Shown piece by piece: positions 44,690 to 57,593 of a DNA stretch of 64,000 nt. Every line of letters starts with the position of its first letter. The first letter of the stretch is position 1. Location of the stretch: assembly GCA_050084515.1 (NCBI GenBank), contig CM114271.1, forward strand, positions 12,958,001 to 13,022,000. The letters run 5' to 3'. The translations under genes and the position numbers were made by a program. The notes beneath the pieces are model-generated. The model was given only the letters and a program-made list of their open reading frames with translations, was not told the origin of the DNA and did no database searches. This DNA comes from Blasia pusilla (lineage: Eukaryota > Marchantiophyta > Marchantiopsida > Blasiales).

Positions 44690-47600
44690 TCCATATTGAT
44701 GCAATGGAATTCTGCATCAATGATGTAGTGTATCTAGAGGATGGATCATCCATCTCTGTTGGAAGAGTTAGAATTGTGGATGCCAATTCTGAGAGAATAT
44801 TCCACAACATACCACTTGGTAAGGACTCCTTGTACATGTCTCTGGAGGAAGTCTTCGGAAGTTCAGCAAGCACTTAATATGAAGAACCTCTGTCCGATTT
44901 CATCAGAGCATTCATCACATAGTGTAATGGAGTTACAACAACTAATACATGTGGTGGACGTGAGGATGAGGAAGGAGAGCCTCATTGCCCCACATAGTAT
45001 TCAAAGAAAGTTTTCTTAAAAGTTTGAAGGAATCAAAGCTTCTTATTGGTTCAGGGCGTGTTTCCGAAAGCTTTGATTCACATGAGATCCAACATATGTC
45101 CTTCTTTGACGACCAACGGCAACCGTGGATATGCATAATAGTTGATGAGTCATACTACGAACAAGCTACCCACCCGGATAGAAGAAGGCTACAAGATATG
45201 TTGGGAATGTTTGCAAAATATCCCAGATATCTAATTATAGAATAATACAATGAAACCATGGATATTAGGAAGAGGAAGCACTCAGCCTGCAATACCTCCA
45301 CCAATGTACAAGTTGCGGTTCCCATGATTGGTCGTATGGAATCAGTCCTTTTACTGGTGCAACTTACAGAGAACAATGGATGTCTAAATATTGGAGAGGG
45401 AATTGTTCACTACGTCAATCCAAACGACAAAGTTGGTGTTCAAAGACTAGTGGATCACCATATTGGCATATTCATTACCAACATCATGAGTCGTCTTACA
45501 TGCCACAAGGTTCTTGAAAGGAACTTAGTCAAATGGCCTATGGCATCTTGCATTATTAAAGATGGACGAGACTTGTGGACATGCTACTTGGAGTGTTCAA
45601 CCGTGTCCCGAGGGACCATTGAAGCAATAACAGGCAAGAGGAAGAGAGCTTACATGCAAACTTATCGGTGTAAAAAGAGATGTCTACCACGAGCTACCAA
45701 AACGAACAAAAAACTAATAGAGGAAGATATATCACAAGTGGTGTTGAAAAAATATTGCGAACAATTATGTTGCCAATATACACCGAGAGATGTTGTTCGT
45801 TCAAGCAGAGAGAAGTCTTGGAACAAATCCTTTCAAGAAAGAAGGGAATCACTCCACGCCATGGTCCATTCGTCTTCCTTCATTGACGGACAAAAGGTTG
45901 TGCAATTGGAAGGTAGAATGGTGTGGCGTCCACTTTGGAAACAGATCCATGGTCTTGGAAAAAAAAGCTTCGAGGACGAAGTAAGAAATGTCAAAGATGG
46001 CAAGATACCGACGTGGCATGGGAACCTCGGAAGAAATTGCATAACCTAGAGGACGGCGTGAGCGGTGGAAACAATCAAGCTGATAATTGAGGAGACTAGA
46101 GATCAGATGCCCCACAAGGAAAGAACAATGTTAGATAGAAGAAGAGAGGAATTGATTCGTTTGCCTCAATTTTTCTCCTCGAAGTATATACGAGAAGTAG
46201 TCAATAAGGAAGGAGAGAAATTAGGATTAGCGAGAGTCTCACAATCAACTATCAGTCAAATCAAAAAACAATATTTCTCCAATGTTTCTATTCACAAATC
46301 ACATGATAACTTTTCTCGTTGTGCCACATGTGCAATGTTGAAGTCTCTGGGAAATATTGCATCAACAAAGGAGGAGAAGGCTGTTGTTAAGGAATGGGCA
46401 TTCAAACATGATGACTTACAAAGGTCTCAAAGGATTTTATATTACACTTGGCAAGCAGAATCCGTGCGCCATCCTCAGTCTTATCTTTGCCTAATCCACA
46501 AAAAAATGGATAGTTTCAAAATAGGTTTGCCAAGAGCGTGGCAACAAACCAGAGATTTGGCTTTGGCTCAACCGTTTCTCGTTACTTGTACAATTAAATA
46601 TTACGGAATAACACTCCATTATACTAGAAAATGATTTAGGATACAGGTAAGAGTTAGCAAGTTCGTAGGGCTATCTTGATTTTGTTCACATAATAAGACT
46701 TAAGTTCCCATTTTTAATCCACACCCAAACTGTTTCCTAAGGAGAATGAGATCGGTCTATTCCTGATCCATTAATCGGAACAAAAGTTTTCATAGGGCGT
46801 TACATTTCTTGCCTAATGGAACTTGCGGACGCATGTGGTACTTGCAGCAGGTACCTAATTTGGAGAAATGGTACCTTCTTTAGATACTTGAATATTAAGT
46901 TGAATTAACTTTTACTCACTCTATTTCTTATTACAAGTATCTTGACTCATGGGCATGGACCGTGTGCAATTGCTCAATTTGACATAGGAGTTTACAAGCA
47001 AGGATCTAATTAGACAATTGGATCATTGTCAAAGTTTTTTCGGAGTTTGGAAAACCCCGTGGTGAAATATAGAAATTCTTGGACATGCCCGACCTAACTC
47101 CACTTCATAGTCAATTCTTAAAAGGGAGGGAAAAGCTTGATGGATTACTCCGCGCAGCCTATAGGCTCACGGAGTCTGCCAAAGAGGGACCAAGAAAGCT
47201 GCCTAAGATTCTGAATCTACAAATGGACAACTTTGGAAAAGATGACAAAAATATTTACGTTATGGCGTACTTGGCCCTTCTTGTTCACAAGGAGGTTTTG
47301 GAAGAGATTCACTTGGCTTTTCTCATCCCCGGGCACACTCACAAAGTTGTTGATGCTATGTTTGGCAAGTTCTCGGGAACTTTGCGGTGACACAATGCCT
47401 ACATCTTGAAAGATCTTGCAACACAGTTCTTTAACTCTATCTCATTGAATCCAGCATCACAAGTGGTTTAGGACATTCCCGACTTCAAGGAGTATTTGAA
47501 AGGTTTCATCGGGCCTAAGATGAAAAACTAGTGGTATGGACTGCAAAGGCCAGATCAATTCCAATTTACTAGATCTCCGGATGGTATGCCCATCATGCAT

Positions 47601-48430
47601 TACAAGATGTATGGTTCTCATAAAGAGTGGTTGCCGAATGAGCGTGGTTATGACGTATTTTTGCGTCATGAAATTATTGGACATCCTCTTATCCCTACTA
47701 GGAATCCAAAGCGCTTACTGCCCATATCCTTGAAGGCATTTTTCGATGTGAAGAAAGGCGTATCTCAGTACATTGAGTACTTTGATAAGATGGGAAGGAA
47801 GTCTTACAGAGGCACAAAGGTGGAGTTCCAATAACTAGCATGGCAGTAGAGGAAGACGATTGAGGAATTGGACCGATTATTTCCTCATGGAAACCTTGAG
47901 GACAAGGTTCAAAACTTGCAGTTAAATCACAAAACAACAGCAAATGAAGATTCTTCTACCAATAATAGGATCAGTTTGATAGCCCATGACATCGCTTCAT
48001 TGTTCTCTGAGACATTGGAAGATCTTTTGCCTCTAACCAAACGGAACACTCAAGTTCCTATTGTCTTTGAAATAGAATTCCTCCAAATTGAGATCACTAT
48101 TGTGGGCCCACTAGATTCAGGCCTAGAGTTGATATGTTATCAATGGAGGAAACACGAGTAGTATTGGTAGATTTCAATATTGGAGACTTTGTCATAATTA
48201 GACCAAGACAAGAAAGAAACAAATATCCCATATGGAAAAAATGGGCGAAGAATAGTTAAGAAAAACCAATGTTGTGTCCACATGACTCGATTATAACATC
48301 TTTCGCTAATTCTACGTATGCAATAGAGGATGGACTAGTGAGTATCCCCATTGACGTGGCTAATTTTGTCAAGTCTAGAATAACTTATGGCACTAACCTA
48401 GTACTAGAAGATAGAGATGACTACTAGTAA
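44690..48430 (+). pseudogene. Integrase/transposase-like gene of the giant element, decayed
   Basis: 44985-46634 is one frame broken by TAA (45243), TAG (46047) and TGA (46056). It contains VQVAVPMIGRMESVLLLVQL and LNIGEGIVHYVNP, a basic region, a helix-turn-helix-like VSQSTISQIKKQYF, RCATCAML (CxxC), then CLIHKKMDSFKIGLPR. A donor-like ATACAG|GTAAGAG follows at 46643. From 47079: LPKILNLQMDNFGKDDKN and EIHLAFLIPGHTHKVVDAMF (GHTH at 47331-47342). The tail reads DFNIGDFVIIRPRQE, then ends near 48426. The set '(I)HDxMDxxK..LPR ... lQxDNxxxxNKN ... GHTHExvDxxF' is, from memory, that of a widespread uncharacterised family (I believe DUF7869), with spacing like an RNase H-fold DDE enzyme. Here the first Asp position reads Lys. 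Upstream, 44690-44876 is a short leading exon. Confidence 0.6.
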
Positions 48431-48769
48431 CAACAACAAAATTACTATAAGTTTGTGTTACAATTTAATTTGATGTTATTGACAATCATCACTTGATTTT
48501 ATAAAGATTCTTTATATTTCTACATATGGTATGTCATTGAGATTATTGAATAAAATGGTTTAAATTTGTATAAGCTTTCACAATTGGAATCGGATTCCAT
48601 GTTCTTCCATTTTAAATTTTATTGTTTGGTATCGTGCTCCAACTTGCACCATCTAGTTTAATTCATCCATTTGGACTTTAGATGAAAACCGAGTTTCCCT
48701 AAGTAAGACTACACTCTATTTCACAGTAACTCCCAAAATCTATTGATTTACAAACTTGAATGGATCATT
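48431..48769. other. AT-rich 3' flank of the integrase-like gene
   Basis: No gene. Contains one more dyad of the element's type, TTGGAATCGGATTCCA (about 48585), continuing the palindrome theme up to the telomere-like array. Confidence 0.5.
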
Positions 48770-49052
48770 TAATATCTTAAACCCTAAATCCTAGGGGACT
48801 AGTAAGCCTAAAGCCTACAACCTAAATACTAAGCCCTAGCCAAAAAATTCTATAACCCTTTCTTGAAGCCTAGACATGAAACAATAAACCCTAAACCCTA
48901 AAACATAAGCCATAAACCACAAAGCCTAGGCCAAAATCCCTAACCTTGAGCTATAGATCCCTAAGCCAAAAACTCAAGACACTAGGCCAAAAACCCTTAA
49001 CCTTAACCCCTAAGCAAAAAACCCTAAACCCTAGAACCTAATCAATAAACCC
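48770..49052 (+). repeat. Degenerate telomere-like (CCCTAAA) array, left part
   Basis: Irregular repeats of CCCTAAA mixed with CCTAAGCCAAAAA. The complement is the plant telomere sequence TTTAGGG. Too degenerate to be a functional telomere. It stops abruptly at 49052 where the Gypsy element begins and resumes at 58205. Confidence 0.9.
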
Positions 49053-51131
49053 TTGTCACATCTTTTAGGATAGATCTGTGAGATCTAATAGAGCACGTTC
49101 GCGAGTAGTGGAGGAGAGACTCAAGAGGTTGAGGATGACCTACTAAGGCCCCGGGAAACCTGAGAGAACACGTTTCCTCTTCATTTCGGCTCATTTGGAG
49201 CCATATTGAGGAACTTAGTGTTTTTAGGTAAGTACCATTTTGAGTATATGATCAACTTTCTATTTGTGCTTAGTGGCTGTTGACCTCTTACATCAGGTCA
49301 AGAGCCAAGGAGGTGAGTTGGGAGCATAGGTTACCATGGAGAGAGCTTGGGAGATGGGAGGGGTATACCTCAAGGAGAGAGAGGTTGAGAGCTCATTCTT
49401 TCTTTGTTGAATCTCTAGGCACAAGGCGGAAAACTATGGTCCCTTGCCCTGTGAGTGTAATCCAAGCCTCTCATTAGGAGAGTGGGTTTGGTTTGACATT
49501 GAGAAAGACATGTGAGAGTGCACATATGTGAGAACTATGGTGTTGTGAGAGAGATTGGATCTTATTTTACAAAGAGAGAATAAGTGAGTGAGAAAGCTTC
49601 ATGAGGGAGCTCGCTAGTTGCTTGATGTTTTGTGCAGGTTGGGGGACCGTGTTCCCCACTTCATGGCTCATGGGAGTGCTCACTAGAACAAGAGTAGTGC
49701 GAGTTTACTGTTTTGATTTTTTGTATGGGAGAGTGGCACGCGGAAGCGCTGCCTAATTTTCAATAGGAATTGAGTATCGGGGTGGATTTCTCCATGCCAA
49801 TGCTCTCCAGAACACCATGAAGCTTGCTGATTTGTGTTCTCATAGGTTTTATTTTTCTTGGGAGAAATCAGTGCGGAAGCGTGGGAGAAAGAAACGTTGA
49901 GCTTTACGATAATCCCTGTCAGTTCTTACATGAATTTTTTATTCAAAATATTTTCTAATGCCAACGTAGATCGTGAAGCTGTGCACGCTATGCAACAAAC
50001 AGTGCGCAATTTGGAGTTGTGAGCAAAAAGTTATGGTCAATCTTGCAAAGCTTCCATTGCTAGGCGATTTTTAGGGTTAAATTGCTTAAACCCTAAACCA
50101 GCCGCCGCGCCGGCGGTTGCTGTCACCGTCATAGTCACCGTCAATGGTCCGCCATCAATGGTCAACCGTCACCGTCAATGGTCCATAATCCACCGTCCAC
50201 CGTTGGCCGCCGCCGCGTAGCGCTGCTCAGAGCCGCGTTTGGTTGTTGTCCACCCTTGGTTGCCATTGCCGCCATTACGGAGTGGAGGGTCTTCTACGAC
50301 GACCGTTGATTCTCTTATTTGCACCGCCACCATATACTTTGGTTTGGCCGCCACCGTCATTGCAATTTCGTCATCAACCAATAATAGCAGGTGATCTCGG
50401 CTTATGGTGTTTGATTTTTCATCATGTTGCTATGTTGTGATTGGTAGCCGCTCGACGACGATCGAGTATTGTGCCGTGACGCCCGTAGACGCAATGCACC
50501 TCTGATTGCCATGTCGTGCCGCTTGTGGTCATATCGCATTGTCTCGATCACGAAGCCGCTCCTTCACTAAGGAGCAGAGCGTGTGAATTGCTGATTGAGG
50601 AGGGTATGCCGCCGAGTGCCGCACCCCATTCTTGAGTGCCGTGTTGTTTGTAGTTGTTTCGTGCCGCCAGTGTCGTACCGGACCGTTGAACCTGCACCGC
50701 ACATCGAGGAGGTTTGAGCAACGTCACTACGAGAGGAGTAAGACTTACTGATTGGAGGAGTTGTCTTCACGACCAAGTTAGGGTCAAGATTTGCAGTTGC
50801 CGAGTTTGGGTCGGATATTTGCAGTTGTTAGGTTACCCATTCTGGTCTATTACCCTACACGTGTGAGGGATTTCCAGGTATTGGGAAGTTATTTGGGATA
50901 CTGCGTTTCGTGCTGGTGCTAGGAGCATCGATGATGCATGGGTTTAGAGGACATAGACCTATGTGGGATGTCCACAGTTGAGGATGGTTTGTTGATGAGA
51001 CGATAGATCAATTGATTTGCCGCACCACGCTTCTTGTTGTCGCACAACACACGTCTCAGTGAGAGAATGTAGGTTGAGTGCCGCATGTTTAGTTTGAGTG
51101 ATTGAGGGATTACTTGCAAGATTGAGAGTGA

Positions 51132-52093
51132 TTGTGTGAGAGGGGCACGAGGGCCATCACGGCGTTCTTCCAGGATTTTGAGAGGCGAGGTAGTGAACCT
51201 GAGAGTAGCTCTGGAGGGTTTACCCGGAGTGGTGCGAGGTTTCGAGGGTCTCCACGTGGGAGACCACCTCGATCTCCTTTTGTGTCGTCTTCAGACGAGG
51301 GGCAGCATGTAGAGGAGTGTGTTAGTGATCCACCGTACACATTGAGTGGTCCCACCAGTTGGGCGTACGAGATGGACGATCGGGGTAGAGGACCGCATAG
51401 GTTTTCAAGTGTTGTAGGCACTATAGAGCTACACGACTTCATTGCGGAGTTTAGGAGTTGGTGTGACTCGTATCGGGCTAGAAACTCTAGAGAGTTCAAC
51501 CCAATTACAGCATGGAACGGTATGTTCCAGCATTTTAAGGGGGCGCCCATGGATGATTACCATGAGTTCTCCCACAGATATGCCCAGGAGATTGAGGCAT
51601 GGCAACTCTACTATGACCCACACTATGTGTCATGGACGGGGCTGTTCCCAGATGAGGAGGAGGAGTCAGGAGAGGCTACTTCCTCTTCCACTAGTGATGT
51701 TTTAGGAGGGGTCACTCGCACTCGAGTAGTTGCACCATCTAGTCGGGTTCGTCCCAAGTTCAACCTCGTGGTTGAGTTCTTTGTTGAGTTGAGGGCGAGC
51801 TACCAAGGGGTATGGATGGAGAAGTTGCAAAGCATCCACGACTTTCAGAGGCGCCCACGTGAGAGTTTGAGTGAGACTTACACTCGCTTGCGCCGGTTGA
51901 TCAATGTCACTCAGGTGGTGACAGAAACTCAAGCTATCCAGTCATGGTACGCGATGTTATATCGGACCATGCGGACACGGGTGCGGGAGGGGGTCATGGA
52001 CGTGTGCTTCAGTATGGAGGAGGAGATGGTGTTGCACTAGGAGGTTATCAGTGTCACTATTGTCAGAGGTATGGTCATTCACCCGCCATGTGT
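51132..52093 (+). pseudogene. Gypsy gag with CCHC knuckle
   Basis: 51132-52040 is a 302-residue open frame: an Arg/Ser/Gly-rich N-terminus (RSGARFRGSPRGRPPRS), an acidic region, then MFQHFKGAPMDDYHEFSHRY and a capsid-like stretch ending HDFQRRPRESLSETYTRLRR. After a frameshift near 51960 the adjacent frame gives the zinc knuckle CHYCQRYGHSPAMC at 52052-52093 (C-x2-C-x4-H-x4-C). Start chosen at the first ATG in the open frame. The product would package the RNA. It is the longest intact piece of this element, but it lacks its knuckle in frame. Confidence 0.8.
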
Positions 52094-52357
52094 TTCAGTT
52101 TACACCCTGAGTTACGTCCGGACCAAGGGCCACAGAGGGCACCAGAGCAAGTAGTCGGTTCGGGTGGGCCTAGAGATTGTGCACCAGGTGGTCTCGTTGG
52201 GGGACAAAGAGCTGGAGTTGCCCAACAGGGTGGTGAAGCTGCCCGTGGAGGAGGTAGAGTCCCACCACCTAGACGCGTCGAGGGAGATGTCGGGCGTGAG
52301 GTTGGGATGGCTGCTCAGATACAACAGCTACAACAGCTATAGGAGCAGATTGCCGTT

Positions 52358-53630
52358 ATGGCATTGAGGTTACCCGATGTCCGATCTGTGACATCGACAT
52401 CATATAGAGCAGCCAGAGATATTGAGGATTCTGCTTGGATGTGCGGGGTTGCCCAAATGGAGGCCGCCGCAATTATGATGCGTGGAGCAACCGCAGAGTT
52501 GGATCCACAGCGAGGGGAAGCCAAGAAACAGGCTAGGCTTCCTCAATCTTTCACGTTGTCCGAGGAGATGAGGACCCCATTGATGGGTCTTGATCAAAGT
52601 TCCCGAAGAGTTGGTGATGTTATTGGTGTGAAGGCACGGAGGCCAATGGGAGAAACAAGTGCGAAGACTCTTATTTTAAATGCTTTGGAGTAGCATGTGT
52701 TGAGTACGATGTTGGGAGCGGCCACGATGGTGTACCGTGCTCCGCTGTTTTCTGCTTCCAATGTTATGACATTGGGAGGTATGCCTGCCGAGGTGTTTTG
52801 GCTGGCCGCTACACTATGTGAGCATGGAGTTGATGTTCTTGCATCACGTTCAGAAGTGATTGCAGAGGAGGTGATGGACATACCCTTGGAGCACATGCTC
52901 GGGCCATGCACGTCAGATTCATGGCAAGTTGCGATTGATGGCGGAGATGTAGGCTAGACCCATGATAGAGCATGCCATAGCTTCTCTTGGTGTTGTGTTG
53001 CTGGATAACCGGGGAGAGGTCTTCTAGTTGGTGAGTCTAGAAGGTAGAGCTTTTAGTTTGCAGTGCGTCTTGTTGGATTCAAGAGCGCAACCCCTGATGT
53101 TGGGGAAAGCGTCATTCAGAGGATTGGGCTTGACGAGAGCCAATATGGAGCGTTGTCCATTCCGGATATAGACATCCTTGGATGGAGCGAGTACCACACA
53201 GTATATCACCCAACAAAAGCTCGTGGTGAGGATTCGCTTGGGACATCCTACACATGAGTCTGTGGTGCGAGCCAAGGCGATAGTGACTAATGAAGAGTCC
53301 TACGACGTCTTGGTTGGTGGAGCAGTGTTATATCCGATGGGGTTTTGCCTGGATTACTGGGAGGAGTCAACGTCCTCTAGACCAGGATGGCATTCAGATG
53401 ATGAGCACTATAGCTCATTACTCGTTCGATTCACAAGTGTAGTGATCGAGCAACAGCCAAGAGAGATGACGACCTTAGCAACATTTAGCAGTGCCATGAC
53501 TTGGCCTATTGATTTGATTGAGGGACATATCCATGCAGAGGATACTCCCATTCTTGACATGTCTAAGGAGAGGAGTATTATGGTAACCGCATCATTCCCT
53601 GGAGGAGAGGTGCTGCTGTGGGGCTAGAGT
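52358..53630 (+). pseudogene. Gypsy spacer and aspartic protease (active-site Gly lost)
   Basis: 52358-52957 is an open Ala/Arg-rich spacer broken by a TAG at 52691. At 53067 the protease begins VLLDSRAQPLMLGKA; the active DSGA motif has Gly changed to Arg (AGA at 53082-53084). It goes on to CPFRI, a TAG at 53169-53171 where relatives have Gln (from memory), then TSLDG, and after this ESYDVLVGGAVLYPMGFCLDYW to about 53627. Retroviral-type protease role is from the family. The damaged active site and stop make it inactive. Confidence 0.75.
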
Positions 53631-54900
53631 TAGGAGCTTCGTTGTTTATCTGATGAGCATGTGCAGACAGTGTGGAACAATACCTACACGTTGAGATTGA
53701 TAATGTTGCGGGGAGCACTTCACTTTACCATATGGCGCACTTACACCTCTATTTTCCCGACTTGTTGTCTCCGTCCGCCATTCAAGGTTACCAGAGTTCC
53801 CTACCGAGGGACATTTCATTGTTGGGGGCGTAGGACTTGGAGCAGGTAGGGCCCATACACGTGGTCATTGCTGGTCGGCCATGTTAGGGCCAATCAAGTG
53901 CTAGACGAGGTAGCAAATTAGCTGACTCTCGGTCTAGGTTGTTTTGGGAGATGATGCGGATCTTGCGAGCATCAGTCTCGTCCTCCAACATACATACTGG
54001 AGAATGTACCAATTTTGAGCGATTCAAGATTCCGTGTAGTGACGAGTGCACATCAGGTGCATGGATGGATCAGCCCGGAAGTTTTGTTGGATGCGGCGCG
54101 TGTGGGTTCACGAGCACATCGTCCGCGTCCTTGGTGGACCATCTTGGTACCACACGAGGTGTTGCGGAGGGCATATGCAAGAGTGGAGTGCCCCTCCGAT
54201 TTGTTGGTGGATTCTATTCTAGATCCAGGTCGTCAATCATAGGTAGTGAGGCACGATGACCCACCGCCGTTGATTGTGGTCAACAGAATTGGCATGCCAC
54301 GGGCAGCCTTTCCCACATTTGTGAGTTTTCCTGCTTCCTTTACATACAAGGAAGCCAAACTTGGCTTGGTTTGGGATGACCAGGTATAGAGATTAGTGGA
54401 GCCCAACGTCGATGAACGAGACCAAGCGATGGGATTTCCCACAGGAGTGACGGCAGAACCGTCACTATTAGAGGCATCATGACATCATGTCTCAAGTAAG
54501 GCGATGGACCTGAATTGCTTCACATGGATTTTTAGTTTAGCAATAGCTGAGCAGCATCGTTGGAGGATGTGACATATCACAGTTGTTGAGTTGGTGAGCC
54601 CCATGCCTACCAAGACGGTTGGGGCAGTGGCTCATGGCGAGACTTGAGGAGATCGACACACCAGGGATGATCGAGAGAGACATCCTTGGACTTCTTGGGA
54701 TAATTTGCAGGTACGCCAGGAGATGATAGCCACAACATTGAGCATGGTTCCGAGTACTACACGTGGAGATGAGAGTTCTATTGTCCGAGACGGGGTTGCA
54801 CCATAGCAACTACCGACATCCGCACCGGAGAGTCCTACCGTAGTCACAATAGAGACTTGGGAGCCAGATATGGGCCCTAAGTTGACAAGAGGAGAGCAGC
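53631..54900 (+). other. Poorly conserved part of the Gypsy polyprotein
   Basis: Between protease and reverse transcriptase. Short phrases such as FPTFVSFPASFTYKEA (about 54309) are in keeping with the 'CVL.LFGGIGT'-to-RT linker of this group, but frameshifts and stops make domain assignment impossible. Confidence 0.4.
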
Positions 54901-56300
54901 ACTAGATACACCAGTTACTTAGGAGTTATAGGAGTTGTTTTGCATTTAGTATGCATGATTTGGGTACGCTGAAGGGTCCATGGATCCGCATTGAGTTGTC
55001 GAGTTACACGATGATCTTCCGACGACCCTAGAGGTAGAGGGATATGGAGAGGGCTCTGATTCAGAGTAGGAGCCGAGACTTGGTTGACATAGGACTAGTG
55101 GAGATGTCACATGGAGAGTATGCATCTGCCACTTTCATGCCCGCCAAGAAGGATGTGCATGGCAACTGGACGGATAGGCGGATGTTGAAGATTACCGACT
55201 TATCAATCAGGAGACAAAGTCCGATAGGTATGCCATGCCCACTCTTGAGGAGATCTTTGATGGTATTGGGCATGCAAAGGTCTTCAGTTTATTAGATCTT
55301 TGAGCCGGATACCATCTACTGCCTATCAGATTGGAGGACAGGCAGAAGACTACATTGGGGACATCGATCCCCACGGGAAGGATTGCTTGTACCAGTGGCG
55401 GTTCTTATTATTTGGGTTAAAGAACGCCCCGGCTGAGTTTCAGAGGGTCATGGATAGGAACTTGGCAGGTCAGATTTTGCTAGGTGTTATATTGATGATA
55501 TCGTAGTCTTAAGCGCCACAGTTGAGGAGCATGAGTGACATCTAAAGGAGGTGTTTCGACGATTGCATTTACATGGGCTGAAGCTACATCCAGGCAAGTG
55601 CAAGTTCTTCTACAACCTGGTTGAGTACCCCAGTCATACGATATACCCAAGGGGTCTTGGTGTGCAGCAGAAGAAGGTAGAGGCTATTTCACGCATTCCG
55701 CGCCCTACAGATGTGAGTCGAGTTCGTGCATTCATTGGATTGGCGAACTTCTATCGACGATACGTCAAGGATTTTATCTCGATTGCAAAGCCGCTGACCT
55801 TGGTGACAAAGGTGGATCAAGAGTGGCACTGGGGGGATGAGCAGGAGAGAGCATTTTAGATGCTCAATGATAGATTGACATCCGCGCCCATATTCATGAG
55901 ACCAATCAGGGGGCGTCCTTTCTAGTTGCATACCAATTGGAGCATGTTGGGGCTTGGAGCCGTACTCACCCAGCATGATAATGATGGTAGAGAGTTCATG
56001 GTGGCTTACGCTAGTTGCTCGAACAACACTGCAAAGGCGAAGTATAGGTCGTATGAGGGTGAGTGCTTGGCTGCAGTGTGGGCTGTCGCACATTTTAGAT
56101 GTTATCTATTCGGCAATCCCTTTACCATCATTATTGATCATCAGTCACTTAAGTGGTTGATGGAGTCCGACAAACTTACAACGAAGCTTGCAAGGTGGGC
56201 TCTTTTGTTGCAAGAGTATGACTTCTAGGTGGTGCATAGACCTGGGACGCTCAACCAGGATGCAGATGGTTTGAGCCATAACCCATGCCCGAGTCAGCGA
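54901..56300 (+). pseudogene. Gypsy reverse transcriptase and RNase H
   Basis: From about 54908: HQLLRSYRSCFAFSMHDLG, LIQSRSRDLVDIGLVEMS, YASATFMPAKKDVHGNWTDRR, then after frameshifts DPHGKDCLYQWRFLLFGLKN, APAEFQRVMDR, and the intact catalytic motif YIDD at 55488-55499. Next come LHGLKLHPGKCKFF, IPRPTDVSRVRAFIGLANFY, and RNase H with a TAG (55923-55925) before LHTNWSMLGLGAVLTQ, YEGECLAAVWAVAHFRCYLF and DHQSLKWLMESDKL. A second TAG (56226-56228) stands where EYDFQ is expected, before VVHRPG. The region was a full-length RT-RH. Confidence 0.85.
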
Positions 56301-57560
56301 GATATGATAGGAGCTCGTTGGCATGGTGAGAGTGAGGAGGAGTTGGTGTCATGTTGTCATGCGTCAGCCTATTTGGGCTTGTTGGGTATGGAGAGCCAGA
56401 TTTCTGAGACTTCGATGGCGAAATCTGATGGAGAGTCCTTAGATCCACAGCCCGATGAGGACACGATAGTTGGCCGAGACATTCATGATGATAGAGTGGT
56501 CTTGGAGTACCTGCGTACGAGTAGCGTTGCAAACACAGTGGATGCTAGAGAGCAGGATCGGATCCTACAGCGAGCCATACAGTTCTGGTGGGAGGGGACA
56601 CATATGTTGGGAGTGTGGGAGGATGGTAGAGTGCGTGTAGTGCCTCATCCTTTGTAGAGAGCACGTTTGGTACGTCATACCCATGAGGAGTTGGGCCATT
56701 TTGGAGTGAAGCAGAGGTACAACTTGCTCTAGATTTCAGTATTGGTGGCGAGGCATGCAGACTGACGTTCAGCAATTTGTTGTTAGATGCATGGTTTGTG
56801 ATCGAGTCCGAGCATCGTTCAATGCTCCGACTCCACGGTTGCATCCACTTCCGATCATGGGTTTAGGTTATAGATGGAGTTTGCATTTTGCAAGACCTTC
56901 TCCTTTGACAGAGCACCATAGTCATTATGTGTTGGTGATGATCGAGCACTTCTCGACGTGGATAGAGTTGGTTTCATTGCCTAAAAAAGCAAGTGAGGGA
57001 GTAGCGTATGCCTTCCTAGATCGAGTTTGAGTCATTACGGCGCACCAGCTGAGGTGTTGACAGATCTAGGTACATAGTTCCGAGGGGAGTTTCAGGCCTT
57101 GTGTGATCAGGCACTGATCGACCACCGCACTACTTCGCGAGATCATCTTGAGGCAGATGGACTAGAGGAGCAGGTTGTGCAGACGCTGAAGAGAGGACTA
57201 CGCAAGTATGGCTTGCAGAGAGGTCACCTAGGAGATTGGGACCTTTAGTTTCCGTGGTTGGCGATTGGATACAGATTCAGCAGGCAAGCATCCTTAGCGT
57301 CTTTCTCACCGTTCTTGCTTTTGTATGGCCCAGAGCCAGATTTACCTGCGGCGATTCGTCGAGATGTTGATGAGGTGTTGAACCTTGATGACCTTGATGT
57401 ATGGATGCAAGCATGTTCTTAGAGGGCTGAATTTTTTCGGAGAGTGATGCCCATGGTGTTTGAGAACTTGGCGATTACACAGCATCAGGATACATTGAGG
57501 TATGCGATTATTCAGGGGGGTGGTTATCGACCTACTATCCAGACGTTCCATCAGAGAGAT
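56301..57560 (+). pseudogene. Gypsy integrase (first catalytic Asp changed)
   Basis: HHCC zinc region: HTHEELGHFGVKQRY then RCMVCDRVRA. Core: WSLHFARPSPLTEHHSHYVL, in which the first catalytic Asp ('vDFaGPLP') is His; then a damaged 'vlTD.GtEF' near 57057; then HLEADGLEEQVVQTLKRGLRKY containing the catalytic Glu. This is followed by FSPFFLLYGPEPDLP and a VMPMVFENLAITQHQDTLRY tail. TGA and TAG codons (for example 57028-57030, 57247-57249, 57419-57421) break it. Would have inserted the cDNA. Confidence 0.8.
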
Positions 57561-57593
57561 TATGTCTGCTTGCAGTAGACGGCATCCACGACG

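Noticed and set aside
51110-51550. Minus-strand 146-codon open frame
   Set aside because: Shadow of the Gypsy gag coding sequence on the other strand.
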